In this document: piece by piece, positions 1-8,257 of the stretch | Position numbering within the stretch: position 1 is the first letter of the stretch | Layout: the number at the start of each line of letters is the position of its first letter | Assembly (NCBI GenBank): GCA_963725035.1 | Contig: CAVRWX010000015.1 | Span: 1-18,077, forward strand | From: JALZKA01 sp963725035 | Lineage (GTDB): Bacteria > Actinomycetota > Thermoleophilia > Solirubrobacterales > 70-9 | DNA length: 18,077 nucleotides | Direction of reading: 5' to 3' | Program-made: the position numbers and the translations under genes | The notes under the pieces: generated by a model | Told to the model about the DNA's origin: nothing | The model's database searches: none | Seen by the model: the letters and a program-made list of their open reading frames with translations, nothing else

Positions 1-17
1 GACCGCTGAGCCTTCCG

Positions 18-906
18 TCAGGAGCGCTCCCGCCGAAGTTCCTGGAGCTCGCGCCGCGTGCGGTCGAGCTCCTCGCGCGCCGATCCGAGCGCGACGTTCG
101 CTTGGTTGAGGTGGCGCTCGATCGCCGTCGCTCGGTACTGGTGCGCCACCATGAGCGCTCGCGCGCACGCCGCCTCGGCCTCGGCGCGCAGCGCGCGGCG
201 ATGCGGGTCGGCCCCCGTGTCGGGCAGAGCTGCCTCCCACTTCTCCGCAAGCTGGATATACGCAGCGATCCACGTCTCGGGATCGCGGATCAGCTCGAGG
301 TCGCGGTGGTGGATCGACCCGGAAGTCGGCGGTCACGACCTTCTTTTGCGCCGCCTTCGCCTGCATGCAGATGTCGAAGTCGTAACCGTGGAGCTTCCCG
401 AGTGACTCGTCGAAGCGCAGGTTGCGCACGGCCCAGGGCGACAGGACGATGATGAGCCCGTCGATCGAGTCGACTTCACCAGTCTGCGCACTGGCCGGAA
501 GCGAGTCCGGATCCCAAGTGGGCCCCGGGAACTCGCCGCCCGTGTGCTCCGTGTAGCGGTGGGTGATGCTGGCCCATGTGACCGCACCCTGCCACCAGGC
601 GATGCTCCGTACCCCGACCGCGCCGGCGCAGCCGACCACGGCGACGTCCGGATCCGAGAGCGGCCGCCGGATGCGAGCGGCGAAGTCGGCATCGACGATC
701 TCGACGTCCTGGTGGAGCAGGACGAGCGCTTCGAGGTCCTCATGGGCAGCCGCTTCGTCGAGCAGGATGTTGTAGTTGCGAAAGAGCGAGCCCGCCGTTG
801 CGTGGCGAATGACGCGCGAGTCGGGCTCGGCTGCTCGCTCCAGGCCGGGCACCGCGCAGCGCTCATACGTCTCGCCGTCGGTGACCGAGACGCCGTAGAC
901 GATCAT
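18..906 (-). CDS. StrF-like GT2-fold glycosyltransferase, frame broken once
   Basis: Starting at the ATG at 906, the protein begins MIVYGVSVTD and continues with conserved blocks such as LFRNYNILLDEA, LVLLHQDVEI, VAVVGCAGAVGVRSIAWW and, near residue 187, GYDFDICMQA. These match the StrF-like Glycos_transf_2_5 group, a GT-A fold in which HQD takes the place of the usual metal-binding DxD; donor and acceptor are unknown. The frame is lost near 313 by what looks like one extra base. In the next frame the protein resumes as HHRDLELIRDPETWIAAYIQLAEKW and ends in a charged coiled coil (REELDRTRRELQELRRERS) at a TGA at 18-20. The repaired length of about 296 residues is normal. The ATG overlaps the stop of the upstream methyltransferase (ATGA, 903-906), so the two are probably co-translated. 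The break is probably a sequence error, because both halves are conserved. Confidence 0.8.
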
Positions 907-1940
907 CCGTCTTCGCCGCGGAGCTGCCTCAGCTCGCGCTCCAGCTCGAGCTCGCGCTCGGAAGGGATATAGGCGCGCGCGGCGCGCGCATCGTCCTGGC
1001 CGTCGCCCTCGCGCTCGGGGGTCCGGGTCGCCTCGTCCGCGAGGCCCGGATCGGGCTCCTCCTCCTTCCGCCAGCGGACGCCGACCCAGTCGATGCCCTG
1101 GATGGGCGCGGTGATGCCGCGCTGCTCGCGGAACTCCTCGACCGCCACCTTGACCTCCTTGATCAGGAGGTAGTCGTCGATGATCACGTAGCCGCCCGCC
1201 GAGAGGCTGGGATAGAGCGCCTCGAGCGAGACCCACGTGGCTTCGTAGGTGTCGCCGTCGAGGCGGATTACCGACCACGGATGACCTCGCAGCTGCGAGA
1301 GGGTGTCGCTGAAGAAGCCCTCGAGGAACTCCACTCCCCGATCGAGGCCGAAGCGCTCGAAGTTGCCACGCACCTCTTCGACCGGGGCAACCAGATAGTC
1401 CACCTGGCTCAGATCGAGCCCGCGATCTTCAGGGAAGGCCTCGCCGTCGGGCGGCGGCAAGCCGCGGAAGGAGTCAGCGACCCATACGGTGCGATCGCTC
1501 TCGCCGAGCGTGTCCAGCGTCGCGCGGGCGAGAATCGATGCTCCTCCGCGCCACACCCCGGCCTCGATCACGTCGCCCGGGACGCCGTCTGCGACGACGG
1601 ACTCGATACATCGCTGAAGGTCGTCCAGCCTCTTCAGGCCGATCATCGTCAAGCCACCGAACGGCCAATCGGATCCCATCGCGCGAAGCGGCGTCTCCTC
1701 CTCGGAAAGCGCGCGGTGATAGATCTGGCTGTCGAACTCCCGCACGCTGTTGACCCTGAACACCGACAGGGTGCGCGCCCCGGCCAGGTCGCAAAGGCTC
1801 AGCTTGAGGAGGTCGAGATAAGCGGATCTCAACTCGTCTTTGCCGGCGCCGGGCCCGACGGCCTCGACGTTGCGGTCGATCCCGCGCTCGAGCAGGACGC
1901 GCCGCAGGGACTCGTCGGTAATCGGTTTGCGCGGCGGCAT
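903..1940 (-). CDS. TylF/MycF-type (macrocin) O-methyltransferase
   Basis: This 345-residue SAM-dependent methyltransferase belongs to the TylF family, whose characterised members O-methylate deoxysugar hydroxyls with Mg2+. Visible marks are the SAM loop DVIEAGVWRGGAS (residues 123-135), VADSFRGLPPP (154-164), and the metal/acceptor acidic block IRLDGDTYEATW (225-236) followed by GGYVIIDDY (249-257). About 50 residues after the catalytic domain are rich in D, E and R and end in a coiled coil (SERELELERELRQLRG) not needed for the family fold. The ATG at 1940 has GGAG only two bases upstream, so initiation may be weak. It is the first gene of a two-gene minus-strand unit, divergent from the GT2 gene at 1990 across about 49 bases that must hold both promoters. 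Methylation of a glycan sugar is the likely role here; the family call is strong, the substrate unknown. Confidence 0.9.
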   Translation of the reverse strand: MPPRKPITDESLRRVLLERGIDRNVEAVGPGAGKDELRSAYLDLLKLSLCDLAGARTLSVFRVNSVREFDSQIYHRALSEEETPLRAMGSDWPFGGLTMIGLKRLDDLQRCIESVVADGVPGDVIEAGVWRGGASILARATLDTLGESDRTVWVADSFRGLPPPDGEAFPEDRGLDLSQVDYLVAPVEEVRGNFERFGLDRGVEFLEGFFSDTLSQLRGHPWSVIRLDGDTYEATWVSLEALYPSLSAGGYVIIDDYLLIKEVKVAVEEFREQRGITAPIQGIDWVGVRWRKEEEPDPGLADEATRTPEREGDGQDDARAARAYIPSERELELERELRQLRGEDG

Positions 1941-1989
1941 CGCTCCACGTTAGCTTTCGAGCGGTGATCGCGGCGCTCCCAGCCGACGC

Positions 1990-3426
1990 GTGGCTCTCGT
2001 GAGCGAGCTCGACGTCGCCCTCGATCGGCCCCTGCCCCGGGCGATCATTGCCGGGCGTGAGTCGTTCGTTTTCTGCGCCGGGACCTGTTCGGAGGGCGGC
2101 AGCCCCGTTGCCGGCCTCGAGCTCGTCGCGGACGGGCGGCGCATCCGGCCGTATGCGCAGAAAATGCCTCGCCACGACCACAAGCCGACCGCGTGCGGAT
2201 TCTGGGGGACGGTCCCGATCGACACGGGGGTCGCCCGCGAGGTGGTCGTGACCGTTGAGGCGACGCTCGGGAACGGGCGGGTCGAGAGCGCGGCGCTCGG
2301 CACGGTCAGCGTGGTCGAGCCGCCCGCGCCCGTCGCAGGCGCCGCGTCCACCATCGCGATCTGCATGGCGACCTACGACTCCGATCCCAAGCTCTTTCGC
2401 ATCCAGGTCGAGTCCATCCGCGCGCAGACGGACACGGACTGGGTCTGCCTGGTCGGCGACGACTGCTCCTCGCCGGAGCGCTTCAGCGCCATCGAGGAGA
2501 TCGTCGGAGACGACCCCAGGTTCGTCGTCCTTCGGTCCGAGGAGCGGCTTGGCTTCTACCGCAACTTCGAGCGGTTGCTGAGCGCGGCGCCAGCCGAGGC
2601 GGAACTGATCGCGCTCTGCGATCACGACGACCGCTGGTATCCCGACAAGCTCGCCGCGCTGCGCCAGGCCATCGAGGGTGCCGAGCTGGCCTACAGCGAC
2701 CTGAGGCTGGTGGATGCGGAGGGCACGGTGAGGGCGGAGAGCCTCTGGGAAAAGAGAGCGCAGAACCACACCAACCTCGCCTCGCTCCTGGTCTCGAACA
2801 CCATCGCGGGCGCCGCCTGCCTCATCCGCCGAGACACGGTCGAGCGCGCGCTTCCCTTTCCCGAGGGGCCGGGCTGGGACTTCCACGACCACTGGCTCGC
2901 CCTCGTCGCCCTGTCGCTCGGGGAGATCGCCTACGTGGACCGCCCGCTCTATGACTACGTGCAGCATCCCGGGGCGGTGCTGGGGCGGGTCGTCACGGAG
3001 GCGCCGCAACGCGCAGGTGGCCGGCGCGCGAGGCTTTCCGCGCGGCGCGGCGCGCTGGGCCGCTGGCGCTCGGCGTACTTCGGCGTCCTGCTCCAGCGCG
3101 ATCTTCAGGCGCGCGTCTTGCTGGCGCGCTGCGGCCCGGAGCTCACGCAGTCGAAGCGCCGCGCCCTTGAGCTGATGACGCGCGTCTCGACCTCGCCGAT
3201 CGCCTTCGCCTGGCTCCTTGCGCGCCCCTTGCGAGCCGTCGCCGGCCGCAACGAGACGCTGGGGCTCGAGTGGCTCCTGGTGCGCGCCGCCGCCTGGAGG
3301 CGCCTGATCAGTTTGCGCGCGCTTCTTCGCATGAAGCCCGGACCCGAAACCGACGCCTCCTTTCCCGCCTTTGACCCCAAGAGCCTCGGGGCGCGCCGGC
3401 GCCGCTGGCTCGCGGAGCGGGCATGA
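1990..3426 (+). CDS. GT2 glycosyltransferase with an N-terminal accessory domain
   Basis: This intact 478-residue protein has a GT2 catalytic domain at about residues 120-320. It opens with TIAICMATYDSDPKLF, has the nucleotide-sugar acidic pair in LVGDDCS (154-160) and the DxD-type motif LCDHDDRWYPDK (209-220), which resembles that of rhamnosyltransferase-like GT2 enzymes. WDFHDHW near residue 296 probably supplies the catalytic-base region. The first ~115 residues are a separate beta-rich segment (LVADGRRIRPYAQ, REVVVTVEATLGNGRVES) not found in a minimal GT2; it may bind glycan or acceptor, but I do not recognise it. The last ~130 residues are basic and helical, with no clear membrane segment. 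The start is a GTG at 1990, with another in-frame GTG at 1999 equally possible; neither has a good ribosome site. The stop overlaps the next start as ATGA. Confidence 0.85.
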   Translation: MALVSELDVALDRPLPRAIIAGRESFVFCAGTCSEGGSPVAGLELVADGRRIRPYAQKMPRHDHKPTACGFWGTVPIDTGVAREVVVTVEATLGNGRVESAALGTVSVVEPPAPVAGAASTIAICMATYDSDPKLFRIQVESIRAQTDTDWVCLVGDDCSSPERFSAIEEIVGDDPRFVVLRSEERLGFYRNFERLLSAAPAEAELIALCDHDDRWYPDKLAALRQAIEGAELAYSDLRLVDAEGTVRAESLWEKRAQNHTNLASLLVSNTIAGAACLIRRDTVERALPFPEGPGWDFHDHWLALVALSLGEIAYVDRPLYDYVQHPGAVLGRVVTEAPQRAGGRRARLSARRGALGRWRSAYFGVLLQRDLQARVLLARCGPELTQSKRRALELMTRVSTSPIAFAWLLARPLRAVAGRNETLGLEWLLVRAAAWRRLISLRALLRMKPGPETDASFPAFDPKSLGARRRRWLAERA

Positions 3427-4335
3427 GCGGCGAGATGTCCGCCGAGGCGCGGTCGACCTTCGAGTCGCGGACCGTGTGGATGCTGGGCTCGCCGCGGAGC
3501 GGGAGCACCTGGCTCCTCAGCCTGCTTGCCCAGCACCCGCTGGTCGTCCCCATGAACGAGCCCACCCTCGGCTATCACCTGAGCCCCTTCCTCATGAACG
3601 AGCCCGGCTACCGGCGCGAGCGACCTGGAGTTCAAGAACTTCGCGCTGCGGAAGGTGGTCGAACACGACCCGGCCAAGTTCTTCTCGGCCGCCTATGAAG
3701 ACGTGTGGGTGCCCGGCCTGCGAAGGCTCATCGGGGACCGCCTCCGGGCCTACGTCGAGCGGTTTCCCCATTCGGCTCCGGTCGACGAGGCGATCCTCGT
3801 CGTCAAGGAGCCCAACGGCTCCCAGGCCGCGGACGTGATCATGCGGGCGCAGCCCGACGCGTCCATGCTCTTCCTCCTGCGCGACGGCCGCGACGTCGTG
3901 GACTCCGAGCTCGCGTCGTTCGAGGTCGGCGGCTGGCTCGAGCGGGCCTTCCCCCACATGCAGGGGGTCACAGACGAAGAGCGCCTGGCGTTCGTCGAGT
4001 ACTCGGCCCACGCGTGGCTTTGGCGGACCGAGTCGGTGGAGGCCGCCTGGGAGGGGCACGAGGGGCCGAAGCTCCTGGTGCGCTACGAGGACCTCTTGCG
4101 CGCTCCGGAGGATCACTTCGGCCGGGTCCTGGAATGGCTTGGGACGCCGCTCGACGGCGAAGCAGTGCGCAGCGCGGTGGACCGGTTGGCGTTCGACCAG
4201 ATCAAGGACCGCGGGCCGGCCCAGTTCAACCGCTCCGCGTCACCCGGGGCGTGGCGCCAGAACCTGCGGCCTGCCGAGCGCGAGCTCGTCGAGCGCGTGC
4301 TCGGCCCGAAGCTGCGGGAGCTCGAGTACTCCTAG
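3423..4335 (+). CDS. Sulfotransferase (PAPS-dependent), frame broken once
   Basis: The protein starts at an ATG overlapping the previous stop and shows the 5'-phosphosulfate loop LGSPRSGSTWLLSLLAQHP (residues 21-39). After one frame break near 3615-3622 (one extra base), it continues as DLEFKNFALRKVVEHDPAKFF. It contains the 3'-phosphate block FLLRDGRDVVDSELASF, a helical middle, LLVRYEDLLRAPE, and the ending FNRSASPGAWRQNLRPAE that closes many sulfotransferases. The repaired length is about 304 residues, typical of the Sulfotransfer_3 group. Such enzymes move sulfate from PAPS to a hydroxyl; here the acceptor is probably a sugar of the glycan made by the neighbouring glycosyltransferase, with which it seems translationally coupled. 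Its TAG stop (4333-4335) overlaps the stop of the convergent methyltransferase. The break is probably a sequence error, since both PAPS-binding motifs survive. Confidence 0.82.
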
Positions 4336-5079
4336 GAGACCTGGGCGTGCGAGCGGGCGAGCCAGTCCCGGACCGCCTCTTCGTCGTTCGGGATCTGGCC
4401 CGGCATCTCCGCGCGGTGCTCGTCGAGGTAGGCAGAAGCTCGAGGTCCAGGTACTCGCGAACGATCTCGTCGAAGCCGGCCTTCGAGCACCGTGGTTGCC
4501 GCGGTCGAGGCCCGTCACCAGCGTGAGCCCGGTGGGCGCGGCCGGGACCGTGACCATCTCGAGCTCGGGCCGCAGGCGCCTGATCGCGAGCACGGCCTTC
4601 CAGACGTCGCCGCTGTAGAAGTCGGTGACGCGCTCGCGGCCGGCCGTGACCTCGTCGAGGGGCAGCGAGTCGTGGAGCAGGACGACCGTGCGGGGGGAAG
4701 CGTTGCGCTCGACGTTGATGAAGTCCCGAATCACCTGCTCGAACAGGTGGAGCCCGTCGATGAACGCGAGATCGAGCGGCCCGCCGAAGAGCTCGCTGAT
4801 GTCCTCGTTCGCAAAGAACTCGTCGCTCGTGACCGGGAAGACCCGGGTGTTCGGAAACTCGCGCTCGAGCAGAGGCTCGGGGTCGACTCCGACGCAGGCG
4901 GTCCCTTCCTGCACGGCGCCCAGCGACATCCCCTTGCGGATCCCGATCTCCAGGTAGGACGACGGCCGGAGCGCCGCGTGGATCCACATGAGCACGTGGT
5001 AGTAGCTGGGCCCCGGCAGGCGCGCTCGGGACTCCGCAATGTGCTGGTCGCGAAGCTCCTCATCGAATGGCTCGCTCAT
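4332..5079 (-). CDS. Class I SAM methyltransferase (Methyltransf_24 type), frame broken twice
   Basis: From the ATG at 5079 the frame is intact for about 195 residues. It has the SAM loop SYLEIGIRKGMSLGAV (41-56), acidic VGVDPEP (63-69), the family mark LAFIDGLHLFEQVIRDF (104-120) and VVLLHDSLP (132-140). The IDGxH pattern fits the Methyltransf_24/CmcI-like group, whose members methylate sugars and other small hydroxyl substrates. Near 4485 a base seems missing. The next frame reads KAGFDEIVREYLDLELLP, and after a second missing base near 4436 the ending is YLDEHRAEMPGQIPNDEEA down to a TAG at 4334-4332. The repaired length is about 249 residues. It is a single-gene unit convergent with the sulfotransferase gene and divergent from the methyltransferase gene at 5132. 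Without repair the frame would run on into the sulfotransferase gene with a nonsense tail. Confidence 0.78.
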
Positions 5080-5093
5080 CCGGGCGGATTATG
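5080..5093 (-). promoter_or_regulatory. Possible -10 element of a leaderless promoter
   Basis: On the minus strand CATAAT lies at 5093-5088, five of six bases matching TATAAT, in an otherwise very GC-rich gap of 52 bases between divergent genes. Eight bases separate it from the ATG at 5079, so transcription would begin at or within a base or two of the start codon. That fits the lack of any ribosome-binding site there. Leaderless messages are common in actinobacteria. No good -35 element is visible at the expected spacing, so this is tentative. Confidence 0.28.
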
Positions 5094-5131
5094 ACCAGAG
5101 GCCCAACCGCCCTGGGTCTAGGCTGAGGCGG

Positions 5132-5853
5132 GTGAAGGCCCCGACCTGGGCGAGCTCTGACCGCCGCTACCCGTTTCTGGACGCGATCGATTTCGCGGTG
5201 GACGAGCTCGGGATGTCGTCGTTCGCGAGCCTCGACAACGGCTGCGGCCGCCTTCGGCGAGCAGGCCTTCTACGCGATGGACAAGCCAACGGTGCGCGAG
5301 GGCGCGCTCGCGGACGTGCGGCCGACCCGGGCGCGCGACCAGCTCCTGAACGCGATCGAGCTGGCCCACGAGCGGCCCGGGCTGCGAGTCGTGGACGGCG
5401 ACGGCCTGGGCCCCGCGGCGGCGGCTGAGATCGGAGAGGTCGACGGCGGTCTTCCTCTTGAACGTCCTGCTCCACGCGGTCGCGCCGGACTGGGATCAGG
5501 TGCTGGAGCTCTACGCGCCGGCAACGTCGTGCTTCGTGATCGGCCAGCCCCAGTGGGAGGGGTCACCCGAGACCGTGCGGCTGCACGAGCTCGGGCGCGA
5601 GCGCTACCTCGAGGTCATGCCGCCCGCAATCGCGTCAGAGCGGCTTGATCGACCGGCTTGACGATCTCTATCCAGGCCAGATGCGGCCGATGAGGGACGC
5701 GCGGACGGCCTGGCAGTGGGGGATGACCGACGCGGACATGATGGACGAAGCTGCGAGCGGCTCGGCTTCGAGCTCGTCCGTCGTCAGGACTTCGGGCCGT
5801 TTCAAGGCACGACGGCCTTCTCGAACCGGACGTTCGTCTTCAGGCGGGTCTGA
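5132..5853 (+). CDS. Small SAM methyltransferase paralogous to the gene at 16855, frame broken four times
   Basis: The GTG start at 5132 has GAGGCGG just upstream. The protein can be followed through three frames: VKAPTWASSDRRYPFLDAI, AAFGEQAFYAMDKPTVREG, then VLLHAVAPDWDQVLELYAP with GRERYLEVMP, then LDDLYPGQMRPMRDARTAWQWGMTD, ending GFELVRRQDFGPFQG at a TGA (5851-5853). Breaks lie near 5240, 5443, 5640 (extra base each) and 5757 (base missing). It aligns over its whole length with the intact product of 16855-17562, which gives the expected order and an expected length near 240 residues. The fold is probably a small class I methyltransferase; substrate unknown. Four breaks in 720 bases is the highest density here, so a true pseudogene cannot be excluded. 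Yet conserved residues persist on both sides of every break, which suits sequence error better. Convergent with the GT2 gene ending at 5863. Confidence 0.65.
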
Positions 5854-5862
5854 GCCGGCGCC

Positions 5863-6754
5863 TCAGCTCTCGGAGCGCGGAGGCCGGACGCCCAGAAGCA
5901 CCGGCGAGACCGCCGGCATCTCGAACTCCTTCCCGCGGACTCGGACGTACTCGCCGTATAGCTCGGCCCATCGCTCGGGCGAGGGCTCGCGGTTCGTCGT
6001 CACGCCGCCGTGCACCTGATGGAACGTCGCCTCGCCGATCAAGAAGAACGGGCAGCGCGTCCGGCAGCTCGAGCGCCCGCACCAGCGTGTCGATGTTGAC
6101 GAGGCCTCCGCCCGGCGATGCGAACGCTTCGTCATAGCCGCCCAGCTCGTCCCACATCTCCCGCCGCATGAAGATCGCGTTGCTCTCGTGCGGGACTTCG
6201 AATTGACCCCTTGTCGAAGCGGCCGGCACCGAGACGTCGAAGAGCCTGTAGCCGTCTTCCTCCCAGCCGGACTTGGTAAGGAGCGCCGCCTCGGCCTCCT
6301 CGTCATAGCCCGACCCCACGGCCGTTTGCTGAGGTTCCAAGCCGAGATGAAACCCCTGGCTCAAGACGACCGCCCGGTCGGCTAGTTCCGCCCCTAGCCG
6401 CGCGCAACGCACGAGCCCGGGCGAGGCAAGGCGGGCCCCGTCGACCATCACGCCCACCAAGGAGCCTCGTGACTCCGCAATCCCAAGGTTCACCGCTCGG
6501 GCCGGAGAGGGTGTTGCGTCGGCGACGGACAGCCAGCGAATCGTGGCGCCCCAATGCTCGCACGCGGACCGGTCCACGGGAGCCGGCGATCCGTTGTCGA
6601 CGACGAGGATCTCGTAGTCCTCGGCGCCGACGTCCTGCTGATAACCCGGCGAGAGGGATTGGACCGTCCGGACGAGCTGCGGGTCCATGTCGTAGGAGAC
6701 GACCACTATTGAAATGAGCGGTGGCAGGCCGCGAGTATCGCGGAGGAAGCGCAA
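5863..6754 (-). CDS. GT2 glycosyltransferase, frame broken once
   Basis: A TTG at 6754 begins MRFLRDTRGLPPLISIVVVSYDM. The GT2 fold follows, with YEILVVDNGSP (48-57), ARAVNLGIAESRG (85-96) and VGVMVDGARL (100-109). This group often has VDGAR in place of a classic DxD. The acceptor-side block is HESNAIFMRREMWDELGGYDEAF. Near 6047 one extra base sits in a CCC run. The other frame continues as PFFLIGEATFHQVHGGV, then SPERWAELYGEYVRVRG, and stops at TGA (5865-5863). The repaired protein has about 297 residues, the usual size. Translated without repair, its last 70 residues would be arginine-rich nonsense. It is a single-gene minus-strand unit, divergent from the sugar-phosphate transferase gene at 6806. 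Donor and acceptor are unknown. Confidence 0.8.
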
Positions 6755-6790
6755 CTTTGCCCGCCAAGGTAGGTTTTCCTAGGCAGGGCC

Positions 6791-6799
6791 AAGGAGAGG
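6791..6799 (+). promoter_or_regulatory. Ribosome-binding site deciding the GTG start at 6806
   Basis: AAGGAGAGG precedes the GTG at 6806 by six bases. It is the best Shine-Dalgarno match in the window and fixes the start of the polyprenyl-phosphate sugar transferase gene, which has no ATG nearby. Confidence 0.7.
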
Positions 6800-6805
6800 C
6801 TGGAC

Positions 6806-8257
6806 GTGGAACCGACAACGACCGATCGCGCGGCGAAGCCGCAAACATCGCCCTCAGATGAGGCGATGAGCTTTCGCCCGCGTCTGATCGAGACCGCGCA
6901 GCGGTCGGGCACCATCCGCGGGTCGCAAGAGCGGCCGCGCTGGTGGCGCGATCGAAAGCGCCGCCGCTTGCTCGGCTTGGCGGACGTCGTCGTGGCCTCC
7001 GGGATCGGGCTCGCCGTCACTCTCACGCAATCAGAAAGCGTGTTCCTTGCGCTGGCTTCGGTGCCGGTCGGCCTCATCACCGCAAAGCTCCTCGGCCTCT
7101 ACGACGTCGACCACCGAGCTATCCGCCACCTGACCGTTGACGAGGCGCCGCAGCTACTCGCCTGGTCCGCGATCACGACCGCCGCGACAATTCTCATCAC
7201 CCCCGGTGAGGTAGAGGTGGGCGAGTACGTCCTCCTGCTCTCGGCGGCCGCAGCAGCGGTCTTCACCTTGCGCGCGCTCGCGCGAGCGCTCTGGCGCGTG
7301 ACGACGCCACCCGAACGAACGCTCGTGGTCGGCGAGGGTGGGCCCGCGATCGCGATTGCGAGAAAGATCGAGCTCTTCCACGAGATGCACCTGGAGCTCG
7401 ATCGCACCGAGCATCCGCACGAGCTCGATCGGCGCGAGGGCCATGTGGATCAAGTGTTGATGGGGATCGACCGGGTGGTCCTGGCGTGGTCGAACGCGGC
7501 GCCTGCCTTCATCGAGCATTTGCTCACGCACTGCCGGCGCCTCGAGGTGAAGCTGAGCGTCGTCTCGCCGTTCCGGGGCCTCGCGCGGCCAGCCGAAAAG
7601 CTCTCCCACGTGGCTGACCTTCCCGTCTTGGAATACAACACCTGGGACGTGCCACGGTCGACGATGGCATTGAAGAGGGCGCTCGATCTCGCGGGGGCGG
7701 CGATCGCCCTGACCCTGCTCGCGCCGGTCTTCCTTGTGACCGCGATCGCGATCAAGCTTGACGAGCGCGGCCCGGTGTTCTACCGCCAGACGCGAGCCGG
7801 TCGCCATGGAAAGCCGTTCACGATGATCAAGTTCCGCTCGATGAGCAACGACGCCGAGGAGCGCCTCGCCGAGCTCATCGCGATCGACCGGCTCGACTCC
7901 CCCGTCTTCAAGCTCCGCGCGGATCCGCGCGTGACCCGAGTCGGCCGCTTCATCCGCCGCTTCTCCATCGATGAGTTGCCGCAGCTCATCAACGTGCTGA
8001 GGGGCGAGATGAGCCTCGTCGGGCCACGCCCTGAGGAGCTCACCATGGTCGAGCGCTATGACGCCGAGGACAAGTTCCGGTTCGTCCTCCGCCCCGGGTT
8101 GACCGGGCCGATGCAGGTGCTCGGAAGGGGCGAGCTCAACTTCGGCGAGCGACTTGCCGTGGACCTGGACTATCTGGAGACGCTTTCGGTCACTCGCGAC
8201 TTGCGCCTGATCGCACTAACCCTCCCCGCAGTCGTCCGCGGCAAGGGCGCCTACTGA
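6806..8257 (+). CDS. Polyprenyl-phosphate sugar-1-phosphate transferase (WcaJ/WbaP type, Bac_transf domain)
   Basis: This intact 483-residue membrane enzyme transfers a sugar-1-phosphate from a nucleotide sugar to a polyprenyl phosphate, the usual first step of exopolysaccharide or O-antigen-like assembly at the inner membrane face. After a basic cytoplasmic N-terminus come four likely membrane helices (about 55-74, 78-98, 114-133, 140-162) and a cytoplasmic Rossmann-like domain starting RTLVVGEGGPAIAIA (171-185). A fifth hydrophobic helix follows (about 292-317), then the catalytic domain. The latter has FYRQTRAGRHGKPFTMIKF (325-343), the FSIDELPQLINVLRGEMSLVG run (386-406), PRPEE (408-412) and RPGLTGPMQV (429-438), all hallmark blocks. 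The first sugar cannot be read from sequence. It is the only clear initiating enzyme here and lies between divergent and convergent GT2 genes. Its stop overlaps that of the gene at 8251. Confidence 0.93.
   Translation: MEPTTTDRAAKPQTSPSDEAMSFRPRLIETAQRSGTIRGSQERPRWWRDRKRRRLLGLADVVVASGIGLAVTLTQSESVFLALASVPVGLITAKLLGLYDVDHRAIRHLTVDEAPQLLAWSAITTAATILITPGEVEVGEYVLLLSAAAAAVFTLRALARALWRVTTPPERTLVVGEGGPAIAIARKIELFHEMHLELDRTEHPHELDRREGHVDQVLMGIDRVVLAWSNAAPAFIEHLLTHCRRLEVKLSVVSPFRGLARPAEKLSHVADLPVLEYNTWDVPRSTMALKRALDLAGAAIALTLLAPVFLVTAIAIKLDERGPVFYRQTRAGRHGKPFTMIKFRSMSNDAEERLAELIAIDRLDSPVFKLRADPRVTRVGRFIRRFSIDELPQLINVLRGEMSLVGPRPEELTMVERYDAEDKFRFVLRPGLTGPMQVLGRGELNFGERLAVDLDYLETLSVTRDLRLIALTLPAVVRGKGAY

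Noticed and set aside
1474..3009. A 511-residue open frame on the minus strand
   Set aside because: It crosses the divergent gap and lies antisense to the GT2 gene and in another frame of the TylF-type gene. Its composition is arginine- and proline-rich with no domain, as expected of shadow frames in GC-rich DNA.
6770..6781. TAGG-TTTT-CCTA inverted repeat in the divergent gap, as an operator
   Set aside because: Four-base arms are too short to support a binding site without conservation data.
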